Shown: piece after piece, positions 48,091-62,170 of the stretch
How positions within the stretch are numbered: position 1 is the first letter of the stretch
How the letters are laid out: each line of letters starts with the position of its first letter
Assembly (NCBI RefSeq): GCF_004348445.1
Contig: NZ_SMKV01000024.1
Span: 20,272 to 84,271, forward strand
Length of the DNA: 64,000 bases
Direction: 5' to 3'
Source of the DNA: Saccharopolyspora aridisoli
GTDB lineage: Bacteria > Actinomycetota > Actinomycetes > Mycobacteriales > Pseudonocardiaceae
The notes under the pieces: model-generated
What the model was told of the DNA's origin: nothing
Seen by the model: the letters and a program-made list of their open reading frames with translations, nothing else
Database searches by the model: none
Translations under genes and position numbers: made by a program

Positions 48091-50586
48091 GTGCGGATTC
48101 CGGTTTCCTGGCTGGCCGAGCACCTTGAGCTGCCCGAGGAGACGACCGCGGAGACGCTGGCAGAGGCGTTCATCCGGATCGGGTTGGAGGTCGAGGAGGT
48201 CGAGCACCTGACGCAGGTGCGCGGCCCGCTCGTGGCCGGCCGAGTCGCCGAGATCGAAGAACTCACCGAGTTCAAGAAGCCGATCCGGTACTGCAAGGTC
48301 GAGATCGGCGTCGACGAAGCGAGTGGCGAGCAGAAGCTGCAGAACATCATCTGCGGTGCCCGCAACTTCTCCGAGGGCGACCTGGTCGTCGTCGCGCTGC
48401 CCGGCACGGTGCTGCCCGGTGACTTCGAGATCAGCTCCCGCAAGACCTACGGCAAGCTCAGCGAGGGCATGATCTGCTCCGCCAAGGAGCTGGGCCTCGG
48501 CGAGGACCACGACGGCATCCTGGTGCTGCCGCCCGGTTCGGCCGACCCCGGTGACGACGCGGTGCAGCTCGTCGGTCTCGACGACTCGATCATCGAGCTG
48601 GCCATCACGCCCGACCGCGGCTACTGCTTCTCGGTGCGCGGGTTGGCCCGCGAGCTGTCCAACGCGCTGGACGTGCCGTTCGGCGACCCGGGCACCCGCC
48701 CGGTCCCGGAGGACGACAAGCCCTCGCGCGGCGTGGAGCTGCGGGACGCGCAGGCGTGCTCGCGGTTCGTCCTGCGCCGGGTCACCGGTGTGGACCCGAC
48801 GGCGCCGAGCCCGTGGTGGATGCGCCGCCGCCTCGCGCTGGCGGGAATCCGCTCGATCTCGTTGTCGGTGGACGTCACCAACTACGTGATGCTGGAGCTG
48901 GGTCAGCCGCTGCACGCCTTCGACACCACCAAGGTGACCGGTGACCTGGTGGTCCGCCACGCCGAGAGCGGCGAGAAGCTGACCACTCTGGACGGTCAGG
49001 TCCGCGCGCTCGACGCCGACGACATCGTGATCGCCGACGACTCCGGTGTGGTGTCGCTGGCCGGTGTCATGGGTGGCGAGAGCACCGAGATCGGTGACGG
49101 CACGCACGACGTGCTGATCGAGGCGGCGAACTGGGACCCGGCGAACATCGCCCGCAGCATCCGCCGCCACAAGCTGCCGAGCGAGGCGGGCAAGCGCTTC
49201 GAGCGCACGGTGGACCCGGCGGTGGCGCCGGTGGCCGCAGAGCTCGCCGCGCAGCTGCTGGTCCGCTACGGCGACGGCATGATCGCGCCGGGCCGCACCG
49301 ACGTGGGTGAGCCGAAGGCCCCGGCTGCGGTGACGATGCCGCTGGCGCTGCCGGACAAGGTCGCCGGTGTCCTCTACGAGCGCGGTGTGACCGCGCGTCG
49401 GCTGACCCAGATCGGCTGCAAGATCGACCTGAGCACCTCCGACGAGGGCGTCGGGCTGATCACCGCGACGCCGCCGTCCTGGCGACCGGACCTGACGCAG
49501 CCGTTCGACCTGGTCGAGGAGGTGCTGCGGCTGGAGGGCTACCACACGATCCCGTCGGTGCTGCCCTCCGCGCCGCCCGGTCGCGGCCTGTCGGCGGCGC
49601 AGCGCCGCAAGCGCGCGGTGTCGCGAGCCCTGGCCGGTGCCGGCCACATCGAGGTGCTGCCCTTCCCGTTCACCGGCAACGAGATGCTCGACGCCTTCGG
49701 CCTCGCCGAGGACGACGAGCGTCGGCGCACGGTGAGCGTGCTCAACGCGCTGGAGAGCGACAAGTCGCAGCTGACCACGACACTGCTGACGGGCCTGCTG
49801 GACACCTTGCAGCGCAACGTCGCCCGAGGTCACCGCGACGTCGCGCTGTTCCACATCGGACAGATCAGCCAGCCGTCGGCGGACCAGCCCGCGGTGCCGG
49901 AGGTCGGTGTCGACGCCCGTCCCACCGACGAGCAGATCGCCGGGCTGCTGGCGGCCCTGCCCGCGCAGCCCACGCGGGTCGCGACGGTGCTGGCCGGTCA
50001 GCGCGAGCAGGCCGGCTGGTGGGGCAAGGGCCGCGCCGCCAACTGGGCGGACGCGATCCAGGCGGCTCGCGTGGTGGCTTCGGCCGCCGGTGTCGAGCTG
50101 ACGGTCCGCAACGCCGAGTACGCCCCGTGGCACCCGGGCCGCTGCGCCGAGCTGCTGGTCGGCGAGACGGTCGTGGGACACGCCGGTGAGCTGCACCCGA
50201 AGGTCGTCGAGACCCTGGGCCTGCCCAAGCGCACCAGCGCTATGGAGCTCGACCTCGACGCGCTGCCGCTCGTCGAGCGCCGCGCGGCCCCGGCCATCTC
50301 GGCCTACCCGCCGGTGCTGATGGACGTGGCGCTGGTCGTCGACTCGTCGACGGCGTCCTCCGACGTGGTCGAGGCGGTCCGCGCCGGCGGCGGCGAGCTG
50401 CTGGAGGACGTCCGCCTCTTCGACGTCTACACCGGCGAGCAGCTCGACGAGGGCAAGAAGTCGCTGGCCCTGGCCCTGCGCTTCCGAGCCCCCGACCGCA
50501 CCCTCAAGCAGGAGGAAGCCACCGAGGCCCGGGACGCAGCGGTCAGGGCCGCAGCAGACCGCCTCGGAGCCACCCTCCGCGCCTGA
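48091..50586 (+). CDS. pheT: Phenylalanine-tRNA ligase beta subunit
   Basis: An 831-residue PheT with the tRNA-binding OB domain (about 40-150), B3/B4 editing domain (about 205-375), B5 domain (about 400-470), catalytic-like core, and C-terminal anticodon-binding FDX-ACB domain ending near ATLRA. It starts at GTG 48091 with AGAAGG upstream. It ends at a strong terminator hairpin. Confidence 0.97.
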   Translation: MRIPVSWLAEHLELPEETTAETLAEAFIRIGLEVEEVEHLTQVRGPLVAGRVAEIEELTEFKKPIRYCKVEIGVDEASGEQKLQNIICGARNFSEGDLVVVALPGTVLPGDFEISSRKTYGKLSEGMICSAKELGLGEDHDGILVLPPGSADPGDDAVQLVGLDDSIIELAITPDRGYCFSVRGLARELSNALDVPFGDPGTRPVPEDDKPSRGVELRDAQACSRFVLRRVTGVDPTAPSPWWMRRRLALAGIRSISLSVDVTNYVMLELGQPLHAFDTTKVTGDLVVRHAESGEKLTTLDGQVRALDADDIVIADDSGVVSLAGVMGGESTEIGDGTHDVLIEAANWDPANIARSIRRHKLPSEAGKRFERTVDPAVAPVAAELAAQLLVRYGDGMIAPGRTDVGEPKAPAAVTMPLALPDKVAGVLYERGVTARRLTQIGCKIDLSTSDEGVGLITATPPSWRPDLTQPFDLVEEVLRLEGYHTIPSVLPSAPPGRGLSAAQRRKRAVSRALAGAGHIEVLPFPFTGNEMLDAFGLAEDDERRRTVSVLNALESDKSQLTTTLLTGLLDTLQRNVARGHRDVALFHIGQISQPSADQPAVPEVGVDARPTDEQIAGLLAALPAQPTRVATVLAGQREQAGWWGKGRAANWADAIQAARVVASAAGVELTVRNAEYAPWHPGRCAELLVGETVVGHAGELHPKVVETLGLPKRTSAMELDLDALPLVERRAAPAISAYPPVLMDVALVVDSSTASSDVVEAVRAGGGELLEDVRLFDVYTGEQLDEGKKSLALALRFRAPDRTLKQEEATEARDAAVRAAADRLGATLRA

Positions 50587-50595
50587 GATCTCGCC

Positions 50596-50633
50596 AGCAC
50601 GGCCCCGCCCGGACATCCGGGCGGGGCCGTGCT
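50596..50633 (+). terminator. pheST terminator
   Basis: A perfect 17-bp GC-rich stem (50596-50612 with 50617-50633) closes on ACAT, 10 bp after pheT. No U-tract follows. Confidence 0.75.
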
Positions 50634-50699
50634 GCGTTGCGCGCCCGCGAAGTGATCGAAGCCGCCTCCGGACGGGCGGCGAGCTGCCACGATGGGTGA

Positions 50700-52520
50700 G
50701 TGGCCGACGTCGGAGGGGCTCGGAGCCTGCAAGAGATCATCAGGTCCCGGCAAAGCGATGACTTCATCGGAAGACGGCGGCAGCGCGACGGTTTCCGCGC
50801 CAATTTGAACCTCGAAGCCACGGATCCGGCGCGCAAGTTCATCTTCGCGTTGCACGGTCAAGCCGGGATCGGGAAGACCTACCTCCTGCGGCAGCTGCGC
50901 GGAATAGCTCTGCTGGACGGTGCGCTGGTCGCGGTCACTGACGAGCACGAGCCCGATCTCGTCGCGTTGATGGCCGCGATCTCCCAGCAGCTCGCTGGCC
51001 AGGGCGGTGAAACCCGCGGCTTCACGCAGCGCTTCACCGAGTACAGGCAGAGGCGCGACGAGGTGCTGGCCGATCCGAAGTCGCCGTCGGCCGCGCGCGA
51101 ACTGCTCACTACTGGAGCCTTCCGCGTCGCGTTCAGCGCTGCTCGCTCTGTCGCGGGGCTGGGCGTGCTCGCAGATGCGGTGACTCCGGAAGAAGCCAAG
51201 GCGTGGTTGGACGAGGCGCGGTCGTTCTTCGCCGGGAAGTTCCGCGACTACGCCGACGTGGAACTGCTGCTCTCGCCGGTCGGTGAGCTGGCCCCGTTGT
51301 TCGTCGACGACTTGCGACGGCTCGCCCAGCACCGTCAGGTCGTGCTGCTGTTTGACAACTTTGAGCGCACGTCTGAACTGGTGGAACCGTGGTTGCTGCG
51401 GCTTCTGGAAGGGCATTTCGGCGAGTTGCCGACGACGTTGCTGCTCTGCATCGCTGGTCAGCATCCGTTGGACGTGAACAGATGGGGCGAGTACTCGGGA
51501 ATCAGCGTGAACTGGCGACTGGATCCCTTCACCGCGGAGGAGGCGCGTGCTCTGCTGCGGCGAAAGGGAGTCGCGGACGAGGGCGTGGCGGAGTTGGTCT
51601 TGGAGCTCTCGGGACGGCTGCCGCTGCTGGTCGCCGCGCTCGCCGATGGGAACGGTGAAGTGCGGGATCCCAGCGGCCTGGCAGTGGAGCGCTTCTTGCG
51701 GTGGGAGCAGGACCCGGCGCGTCGTACCGATGTCCTGCTCGCGGCCTTGCCGAGAGTGCTGGACGAGGACGTCCTGGAAGTCCTGGTGGGGGAGCGCGCA
51801 GCGGAGTTGTTCGACTGGCTGCGCGAACTCGCCTTCGTGAGAGAGGGACGAGGCCGGCTGAGCTACCACGACGTCGTGCGAGCACCGATGGTCCGCCACG
51901 GTCGAGGACGGGCGCCGGGCCGGTTCGTGTTCCTGCACGACCGGCTGTACGTGCACTACCGAGACCGCCGACGTGCGCTCGGGTGGACCGGCCAGGACGG
52001 TTGGTCTGACGAGGAGTGGCGCCGGCTGCTGTTCGAGGAGCTGTACCACCGGCTGTGCGCTTCCTCGCGCCAAACCTTGCACCTGGTGATGAGAGCGGGA
52101 GCCGAGGCGTGCACCGCAGGTAGCGCGCAGGTCCGGCGGTGGCTCGACGTGCTCGAGCAAGCGGGTCGGGACTCGGCCAATGGCGCGATCTTGGAGCACA
52201 TGCGGAACCTGGAGCGGATCTGGGTGAGCGATCCGGCGCCGGAAGCCCTCCGGACGAGGATCCTCGACCTCGCGGTGATGCTGGCACCCGCGTCGGTGAG
52301 CCAGACGGTCGGACCGGGTTCGACCAGCCTGGTCCAGGCGAGCGACATCGAAGGCGGCATCACCTTCACCGCCCGACGTGACGAGCCTGGTGGCGGTTCG
52401 GGGCAAGCCGATGCCGGACAAGTCCGCGACGACGGGAGCGAACCCCACTACCTGGTGGACGGCGACGCCACGTGGGGCGACGACGACTTCCGCATCGCTC
52501 CGCCGGTATTCGGGGAGTGA
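50700..52520 (+). CDS. STAND-type ATPase of unknown role
   Basis: A 606-residue P-loop protein. Walker A is GQAGIGKT (53-60), Walker B VVLLFDN (214-220), and a later PLLVAALAD segment fits the winged-helix/ARC2 part of STAND ATPases. A helical region (about 380-540) has no recognisable TPR or WD40 repeat array. The tail carries SLVQASDIEGGITF, resembling short C-terminal tags of actinomycete conflict and signalling proteins. It starts at GTG 50700. The gene stands alone, and GC looks a little lower than in the flanking genes. A defence or sensing role is possible but not shown. Confidence 0.75.
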   Translation: MADVGGARSLQEIIRSRQSDDFIGRRRQRDGFRANLNLEATDPARKFIFALHGQAGIGKTYLLRQLRGIALLDGALVAVTDEHEPDLVALMAAISQQLAGQGGETRGFTQRFTEYRQRRDEVLADPKSPSAARELLTTGAFRVAFSAARSVAGLGVLADAVTPEEAKAWLDEARSFFAGKFRDYADVELLLSPVGELAPLFVDDLRRLAQHRQVVLLFDNFERTSELVEPWLLRLLEGHFGELPTTLLLCIAGQHPLDVNRWGEYSGISVNWRLDPFTAEEARALLRRKGVADEGVAELVLELSGRLPLLVAALADGNGEVRDPSGLAVERFLRWEQDPARRTDVLLAALPRVLDEDVLEVLVGERAAELFDWLRELAFVREGRGRLSYHDVVRAPMVRHGRGRAPGRFVFLHDRLYVHYRDRRRALGWTGQDGWSDEEWRRLLFEELYHRLCASSRQTLHLVMRAGAEACTAGSAQVRRWLDVLEQAGRDSANGAILEHMRNLERIWVSDPAPEALRTRILDLAVMLAPASVSQTVGPGSTSLVQASDIEGGITFTARRDEPGGGSGQADAGQVRDDGSEPHYLVDGDATWGDDDFRIAPPVFGE

Positions 52521-52521
52521 G

Positions 52522-53118
52522 TCAGTTGCTGCGGGGGAGGTGCTTGGTGGTGAAGGCTTCGGCGGTGAGGCCCATGATGACGAGGTGGAGCATCCCGTCG
52601 GAGAGGGAGTCCGGTTCGCTGCTGCGGCCTTCCTCGCGGAAGCCGAGCTTGTTGTGCAGCGCGAGCGAGGCGACGTTCTCCTGGTAGATGCCGACCTGGC
52701 ACTTGCGGAACTTGCGGCGACCGAACATGACTGCGAGCAGCGTGATGATCGCGTCGTCGGCGTAGCCGTGGCGCCGGTGCATCGGACCGATGCCGACGCC
52801 GTAGCTGAACACGCCCGGTTCGTCGGCCTGGCTGGTGCACATCGAGCCGACGAGCACCTGGTCCCGGCGGGTTTCGATGGCGAGCTGGAAGTCGTCGGGC
52901 GAATCCGGGTGGTTCGCGCGGTGCGCGGCCCAGTGCCGGTAGCCGTCGGTCTGAACGTGCGGAGCGCGCGTGGGGTCCTGGTCGAAACCGGCCAGGATGC
53001 GTCTGTCCGCAGCGGCGACGCGACGTAACAGCACCTGCCGCCCGACCCAGGACGACGTCGTGATCGGCGCCGGGCCGTGGCAGGCCCCCAGGTTCGGGTG
53101 CGGCGGGATCATCGTCAT
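52522..53118 (-). CDS. GNAT family N-acetyltransferase
   Basis: A 198-residue RimJ/RimL-like acetyltransferase with the acetyl-CoA loop GVGIGPMHRRHGYADDA and the following YQENVASLALHNKLGFREEG. It would acetylate a protein N-terminus or small amine; the substrate is unknown. The ATG at 53118 is preferred over a start 37 codons earlier, which adds a low-complexity, non-conserved stretch. It is convergent with the ATPase gene, ending 1 bp from it. Confidence 0.85.
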   Translation of the reverse strand: MTMIPPHPNLGACHGPAPITTSSWVGRQVLLRRVAAADRRILAGFDQDPTRAPHVQTDGYRHWAAHRANHPDSPDDFQLAIETRRDQVLVGSMCTSQADEPGVFSYGVGIGPMHRRHGYADDAIITLLAVMFGRRKFRKCQVGIYQENVASLALHNKLGFREEGRSSEPDSLSDGMLHLVIMGLTAEAFTTKHLPRSN

Positions 53119-53299
53119 CGAACTTGATGATGCCCTCCCGGACCGGCCGAATCCACAGGGGGGTCCACGTCGTGTGACCTTGTGCAAGCGCTGTGAAACT
53201 TCGATGACCCGGGAGTTACCCGGCGTCAACGCGAGAGCCGAAAACGTCGCCGTTCGGGGTGATTCCGCGGCGTTGGCGGGCTCGGATGATCGCGATCGG

Positions 53300-53989
53300 T
53301 CAGCGGTCGATGTTGCGGAGGGCTTCGCGTCGGGAGAGCGGGGAGAGGTCGTGGTCCTCGACGAACTCGCGGACCCAGCCGGGGGCGGTCTTCGCGTGCT
53401 CCCGCAGCGCCCAGCCGATCGCCTTGCGGAGGAAGAAGTCCTGATCGGCGAGGTTCGACTCCATGCTCCGCCTCAGCAGCTCGACGTCGGTGCGCTCCTT
53501 GGCGCGGAGCTGGGCGATGATCGCCGTGCGGCGGCGCCAGCGGTCCTCGTCGGTGGACCAGCGCAGCAGCAGCGGGCGCACGACGTCCGGGTGGCTCAGC
53601 AGCAGCGGCCCGATCCGGCGGCTCGCCGTCTCGTCGACGAAGTCCCACCACGCTCCGGTGACCACGAACTCCTCGTAGAGCCCGAGCATCCCGGGTGTCC
53701 GCGAAGCGCGCTGCGCCCGATGTCCGGTGACCGACAGCGCGACGTACCGCTCCTCGCGGTAGGTGGCGTTGCGCCAGAGGGCTCGGGTGGTGTCGACGAG
53801 GTCTTCCTGCTCGGGGAACGGGAAGCGTCTGCAGAGCTCGTCGACGATCCCGACGCGCGAGGGCTTGCGTACGCCGAGGAAGGGCATCTCCGACTTCATG
53901 TACCGCTGCATCGCAGGAGCGTCCCGCGTCACGGCGCGCTCCTCGAGCAGCTCCAACACCGCCTCGTGAAACCCCGGTACCTCGCCCAT
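53300..53989 (-). CDS. DNA alkylation repair protein, AlkD-like
   Basis: A 229-residue AlkD-family protein built of HEAT-like helical repeats, with family segments MPFLGVRKPSR, WWDFVDETAS, RRTAIIAQL and DQDFFLRKAIGWALREHA. These glycosylases remove bulky or cationic alkylated bases. The ATG at 53989 aligns with family N-termini; an in-frame ATG at 54019 with GGAAG nearby is the alternative. It is divergent from argC. Confidence 0.87.
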   Translation of the reverse strand: MGEVPGFHEAVLELLEERAVTRDAPAMQRYMKSEMPFLGVRKPSRVGIVDELCRRFPFPEQEDLVDTTRALWRNATYREERYVALSVTGHRAQRASRTPGMLGLYEEFVVTGAWWDFVDETASRRIGPLLLSHPDVVRPLLLRWSTDEDRWRRRTAIIAQLRAKERTDVELLRRSMESNLADQDFFLRKAIGWALREHAKTAPGWVREFVEDHDLSPLSRREALRNIDR

Positions 53990-54131
53990 CCAGATGATGC
54001 TGCCACCAGCACCCGACATGCACTTCCGGGCGAACGGGGGCGCGCATCGGGCGAGCTTCCTCACGACATCACCGATGAGGGGCAGGCGTGACGTGGGAAA
54101 CTGAGCTCGGCCCGGATTGTTGTTTGATTGA

Positions 54132-54153
54132 TTTTGCATAGCAGTGCATAATC
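54132..54153. promoter_or_regulatory. ArgR operator (ARG box) overlapping the argC -10
   Basis: TTTTGCATAGCAGTGCATAATC contains two TGCATA half sites in the spacing of ARG boxes. CATAAT (54147-54152) looks like the -10 of argC, 7 nt before its ATG, so ArgR would block the promoter directly. Confidence 0.75.
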
Positions 54154-54159
54154 ATCCGC

Positions 54160-55188
54160 ATGACGGTGAGGGTTGCTGTAGCGGGTGCCAGTGGCTACGC
54201 GGGCGGAGAACTGCTCCGCCTGCTCCTGGCGCACCCCGAGGTCGAGATCGGCGCGCTGACGGCGGGAGGCAATGCTGGGAGCAAGCTCGGTCAGCACCAC
54301 CCCAACCTGCTGCCCCTGGCCGACCGCGAGCTCACCGAAACCACCGCCGAGCAGCTGCGCGGCCACGACGTCGTGTTCCTCGCCCTGCCCCACGGCCACT
54401 CCGCGGCGATCGCCGCCGAGCTCGGCGAGGACGTCGTGGTCGTCGACTGCGGTGCCGACCACCGCCTCAACGACGCCGAGGACTGGACCCGCTGGTACGG
54501 CGGCGACCACCCCGGCACCTGGCCCTACGGCGTGCCCGAACTCCCGGGTGCGCGCGATCGGCTGCGCGGCAGCAAGCGCGTCGCCGTCGCCGGCTGCTTC
54601 CCGACCGTCTCGTCTCTGGCCGTCGTGCCCGCCCTGGCCGCGGGCATCGTCGAACCCGACGTCGTGGTCACCGCGGTCACCGGCACCTCCGGCGCGGGCC
54701 GGGCGCTCAAGCCGCACCTGCTCTCGGCCGAGGTCATGGGCTCGGCCAGCGTCTACGGCGTCGGCGGCGCCCACCGGCACACCCCGGAGATGATCCAGAA
54801 CCTCAGCGGCGCGGCGGGGGAGAAGGCCAAGGTCACCTTCACGCCCGTGCTGGCCCCGATGGCGCGCGGCATCCTCGCCACCTGCTCGGCACCGCTGCGC
54901 GGTGGCGTCGGAACCGCGGCCGCCCGCAAGGTCTACCTCGACGCCTACGGCGACGAGCCGTTCGTCCACGTCGTGGCCGAGGGGACCTGGCCGCAGACCT
55001 CGGCGACGCTCGGTGCCAACACAGTGCACCTGCAGGTCACCGTCGATCCCGACGCCGGTCGGTTGATCATGGTCGGGGCCGGGGACAACCTCACCAAGGG
55101 CACCGCGGGCGGCGCCGTGCAGTGCATGAACCTCGCCCTCGGCCTTCCCGAGACCACCGGACTGCCCACCGCCGGCCTCGCGCCGTGA
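54160..55188 (+). CDS. argC: N-acetyl-gamma-glutamyl-phosphate reductase
   Basis: A 342-residue NADPH-dependent reductase, third step of arginine synthesis. The nucleotide loop [12 protein letters not shown] is at 9-20 and the catalytic Cys146 lies in AGCFPTV. No Shine-Dalgarno sequence precedes the ATG, but a -10-like CATAAT ends 7 nt before it, so the mRNA is probably leaderless. It is first in argCJBDFR. Confidence 0.97.
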   Translation: MTVRVAVAGASGYAGGELLRLLLAHPEVEIGALTAGGNAGSKLGQHHPNLLPLADRELTETTAEQLRGHDVVFLALPHGHSAAIAAELGEDVVVVDCGADHRLNDAEDWTRWYGGDHPGTWPYGVPELPGARDRLRGSKRVAVAGCFPTVSSLAVVPALAAGIVEPDVVVTAVTGTSGAGRALKPHLLSAEVMGSASVYGVGGAHRHTPEMIQNLSGAAGEKAKVTFTPVLAPMARGILATCSAPLRGGVGTAAARKVYLDAYGDEPFVHVVAEGTWPQTSATLGANTVHLQVTVDPDAGRLIMVGAGDNLTKGTAGGAVQCMNLALGLPETTGLPTAGLAP

Positions 55189-55216
55189 GTCCCGCCACCA
55201 GAACCGAGGAGAAGGA

Positions 55217-56377
55217 ATGAGCGTGACCGGTCCCGCCGGTTTCCGGGCGGCGGGGGTCGCCGCAGGCATCAAGGCAGCGGGCGCGCGCGATCTCGCACTC
55301 GTGGTCAACGACGGTCCGCAGCAGTCGGCGGCAGGCGTGTTCACCACGAACAAGGTCAAAGCCGCGCCGGTGCTGTGGTCGCAGCAGGTGCTGCAGGAGC
55401 GCAAGCTGCGCGCGATCGTGCTCAACTCCGGTTGCGCCAACGCCTGCACCGGGCCGGGCGGCTTCCAGGACACCCACGCCACCGCGGAGAAGGTCGCCGA
55501 CGTCCTCGGCGCCGGAGCGATCGAGGTCGCGGTCTGCTCGACCGGCCTGATCGGTGAGCGGCTGCCGATGGACGCGCTGCTTCCCGGTGTCGACACCGCC
55601 GCCAAGGCCCTCGAAGCAGGTGAGCAGTCCGGCCTGGACGCCGCGACCGCCGTGCTGACCACTGACAGCAAGGCCAAGCAGGCGCACCGCGCGCACGAGA
55701 ACGGCTGGTCCATCGGTGGATTCGCCAAGGGCGCGGGCATGCTCGCACCGAACATGGCCACCATGCTCGCCGTCATCACCACGGACGTGATGATCAGCGG
55801 AGCCGACCTCGACGAAGCGCTGCGAGCGGCGACCCGGGTCACCTTCGACCGGCTCGACGTCGACGGCGGCACCTCCACCAACGACACCGTGCTCGTGATG
55901 GCCTCCGGTGCGTCAGGCGTCGAAGCCTCCCAGGAGGAGTTCAGCGCACTGCTCACCACCGCCTGCCAGGACCTGGTGCGCCAGCTGCAGGACGACGCCG
56001 AAGGCGCCACCAAGACCATCGACATCACCGTGCGCGGTGCTGTGAGCGAGAGCGACGCGGTAACCATCGGCCGGATCGTCGCCGAGGACAACCTGGTCAA
56101 GACCGCGATGTTCGGTTCCGACCCGAACTGGGGCCGCATCGCGATGGCGCTGGGCCGCGCGCAGGCCGAGATCGACGTGGACGAGGTCGAGATCGCCACC
56201 AACGGGGTCACGCTCTACGCCGACGGCGCCACCGCACGCGACCGCAGCGAGGCCGACCTGTCCGGGCGGCAGATCGAGATCGTCATCGATCTGCACCTCG
56301 GCGAGCACGCCGCCACGATCCTGTCCACCGACCTCTCCCACGACTACGTCGAAGAGAACAGCGCGTACTCCTCATGA
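55217..56377 (+). CDS. argJ: Bifunctional ornithine acetyltransferase/N-acetylglutamate synthase
   Basis: A 386-residue ArgJ that recycles acetyl groups from acetylornithine to glutamate. The self-cleavage site is in [14 protein letters not shown], between Ala181 and Thr182; the new N-terminal Thr is the nucleophile. A GAGGAGAAGGA site precedes the ATG. It overlaps argB by 4 bp. Confidence 0.97.
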   Translation: MSVTGPAGFRAAGVAAGIKAAGARDLALVVNDGPQQSAAGVFTTNKVKAAPVLWSQQVLQERKLRAIVLNSGCANACTGPGGFQDTHATAEKVADVLGAGAIEVAVCSTGLIGERLPMDALLPGVDTAAKALEAGEQSGLDAATAVLTTDSKAKQAHRAHENGWSIGGFAKGAGMLAPNMATMLAVITTDVMISGADLDEALRAATRVTFDRLDVDGGTSTNDTVLVMASGASGVEASQEEFSALLTTACQDLVRQLQDDAEGATKTIDITVRGAVSESDAVTIGRIVAEDNLVKTAMFGSDPNWGRIAMALGRAQAEIDVDEVEIATNGVTLYADGATARDRSEADLSGRQIEIVIDLHLGEHAATILSTDLSHDYVEENSAYSS

Positions 56378-57282
56378 CCAGTGAAACCAGCGATCGGCTG
56401 GCCACCGCGGCCGAGAAGGCCAACGTCCTCGTCGAGGCCCTCCCGTGGTTGCAGCGCTTCAACGGCGCCACCGTGGTGATCAAGTACGGCGGCAACGCCA
56501 TGATCGACGAGGAGCTCAAGGCCGCGTTCGCGCAGGACATGGTGTTCCTGCGCCTCGCGGGCCTGCGCCCGGTCGTGGTGCACGGCGGCGGTCCGCAGAT
56601 CACCTCGATGCTCGACCGGCTCGGCATGGAGGGCGAGTTCCGCGGCGGGTTGCGCGTGACCTCGCCGGAGACGATGGACGTCGTCCGCATGGTGCTGTTC
56701 GGGCAGGTCGGGCGCGAGCTCGTCGGCCTGATCAACCAGCACGGGCCCTACGCGGTCGGCATGTCCGGAGAGGACGCGCGGCTGTTCACCGCCGCCCGTC
56801 GCACCGCCACCGTCGACGGTGAGGCGGTCGATGTCGGGCTGGTCGGCGACGTCGTCGACGTCAACCCCGACGCCGTGCTGGACCTGATCAACGCCGGCCG
56901 CATCCCGGTGGTGTCGACCGTGGCACCCGATGCCGACGGCGTGGTGCACAACGTCAACGCCGACACCGCCGCCGGTGCGCTGGCGGTCGCGCTGGGAGCC
57001 GAGAAGCTCGTGGTGCTCACCGACGTCGAAGGTCTCCACACCAACTGGCCGGACAAGTCGTCGCTGGTCAGCAGGCTCGACGTGGACCAGCTCGCGGAGC
57101 TGTTGCCGAACCTCGCCTCCGGGATGGTTCCGAAGATGGAAGCCTGCCTGCGCGCCGTGCGCGGGGGAGTGCCGCGCGCGCACGTCATCGACGGGCGGTT
57201 GGCGCATTCCGTCCTGCTCGAAGTCTTCACCAGTGCCGGAGTGGGAACCATGGTGTTCCCCGTCGAATCGGAGGACGCATGA
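56374..57282 (+). CDS. argB: Acetylglutamate kinase
   Basis: A 302-residue amino-acid kinase with substrate loops VIKYGGNAM and VVHGGGPQI and the C-terminal segment [10 protein letters not shown]. It phosphorylates N-acetylglutamate and is the usual arginine feedback point. ATGA overlaps join it to argJ and to an in-frame upstream start of argD. Confidence 0.97.
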   Translation: MTSETSDRLATAAEKANVLVEALPWLQRFNGATVVIKYGGNAMIDEELKAAFAQDMVFLRLAGLRPVVVHGGGPQITSMLDRLGMEGEFRGGLRVTSPETMDVVRMVLFGQVGRELVGLINQHGPYAVGMSGEDARLFTAARRTATVDGEAVDVGLVGDVVDVNPDAVLDLINAGRIPVVSTVAPDADGVVHNVNADTAAGALAVALGAEKLVVLTDVEGLHTNWPDKSSLVSRLDVDQLAELLPNLASGMVPKMEACLRAVRGGVPRAHVIDGRLAHSVLLEVFTSAGVGTMVFPVESEDA

Positions 57283-57353
57283 GTGACGATTCCGCTTCTC
57301 ACGCTCATGTCGGCCGACCGGGTGCGGGTGCCCCGCAAGAACACGGAGGACGC

Positions 57354-61479
<4,126 letters not shown>

Positions 61480-61513
61480 TCGACGTCAACGCGCGCCCGG
61501 TAGGGTGCTGAAC

Positions 61514-62137
61514 GTGAACCTGGTGACGAGCGACGAGCTGGCCCGCGACCCGCTGTGGGTAGCGCGCCGGCTGTTGGGCTGCGAACTGCGGTCCAGCAGC
61601 CCCGAGGGCGAGGTCGGCGTGCGCCTGGTCGAGGTGGAGGCCTACAGGGGCACCGACGATCCGGCGTCGCACTGCTACCGGGGCCGGACCGAGCGCAACT
61701 CGGTCATGTTCGGCCCCGCCGGCCACCTCTACGTCTACTTCGTCTACGGGATGCACTTCTGCATCAACGTGGTGTGCATGACAGATGGTGTCCCCGGCGC
61801 GGTCCTGCTGCGCGCCGGGGAGATCACCACCGGGAGCGAGCTCGCCCGCGACCGGAAGCCCGCCGCCCGCAAGGATGCCCAGCTGGCCAGCGGTCCTGCC
61901 CGGCTCGCGGGAGTCCTGGGCATCACCCGCGAGCACAACGGCGTCGACCTCACCTCGCCGGGTTCGCCGGTCCGCCTCTACAACGGCACGCAGGTCGCCG
62001 AGGACGACATCCGCAGCGGTCCCCGCGTCGGCGTCGCCGCCGCCATGGACCTGCCGTGGCGGTCGTGGGTCGACGGTTCGGAGTCCGTCAGCGCCTATCG
62101 GCGTGGCGGGCGACGCCGGACACGAGCCCGGACGTAA
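61514..62137 (+). CDS. mpg: 3-methyladenine DNA glycosylase (AAG/MPG family)
   Basis: A 207-residue alkyladenine glycosylase removing alkylated purines. Family motifs are RLVEVEAYRGTDDPASH, with the catalytic Glu, then YRGRTERNSVMFGPAGHLYVY cut short here, and SGPRVGVA. The GTG at 61514 was chosen; a GTG three codons earlier is possible. The order mpg-tyrS is conserved in mycobacteria. Confidence 0.93.
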   Translation: MNLVTSDELARDPLWVARRLLGCELRSSSPEGEVGVRLVEVEAYRGTDDPASHCYRGRTERNSVMFGPAGHLYVYFVYGMHFCINVVCMTDGVPGAVLLRAGEITTGSELARDRKPAARKDAQLASGPARLAGVLGITREHNGVDLTSPGSPVRLYNGTQVAEDDIRSGPRVGVAAAMDLPWRSWVDGSESVSAYRRGGRRRTRART

Positions 62138-62170
62138 ACCTGCTTGCCTGGATGAGCGAAACTGGACCGC

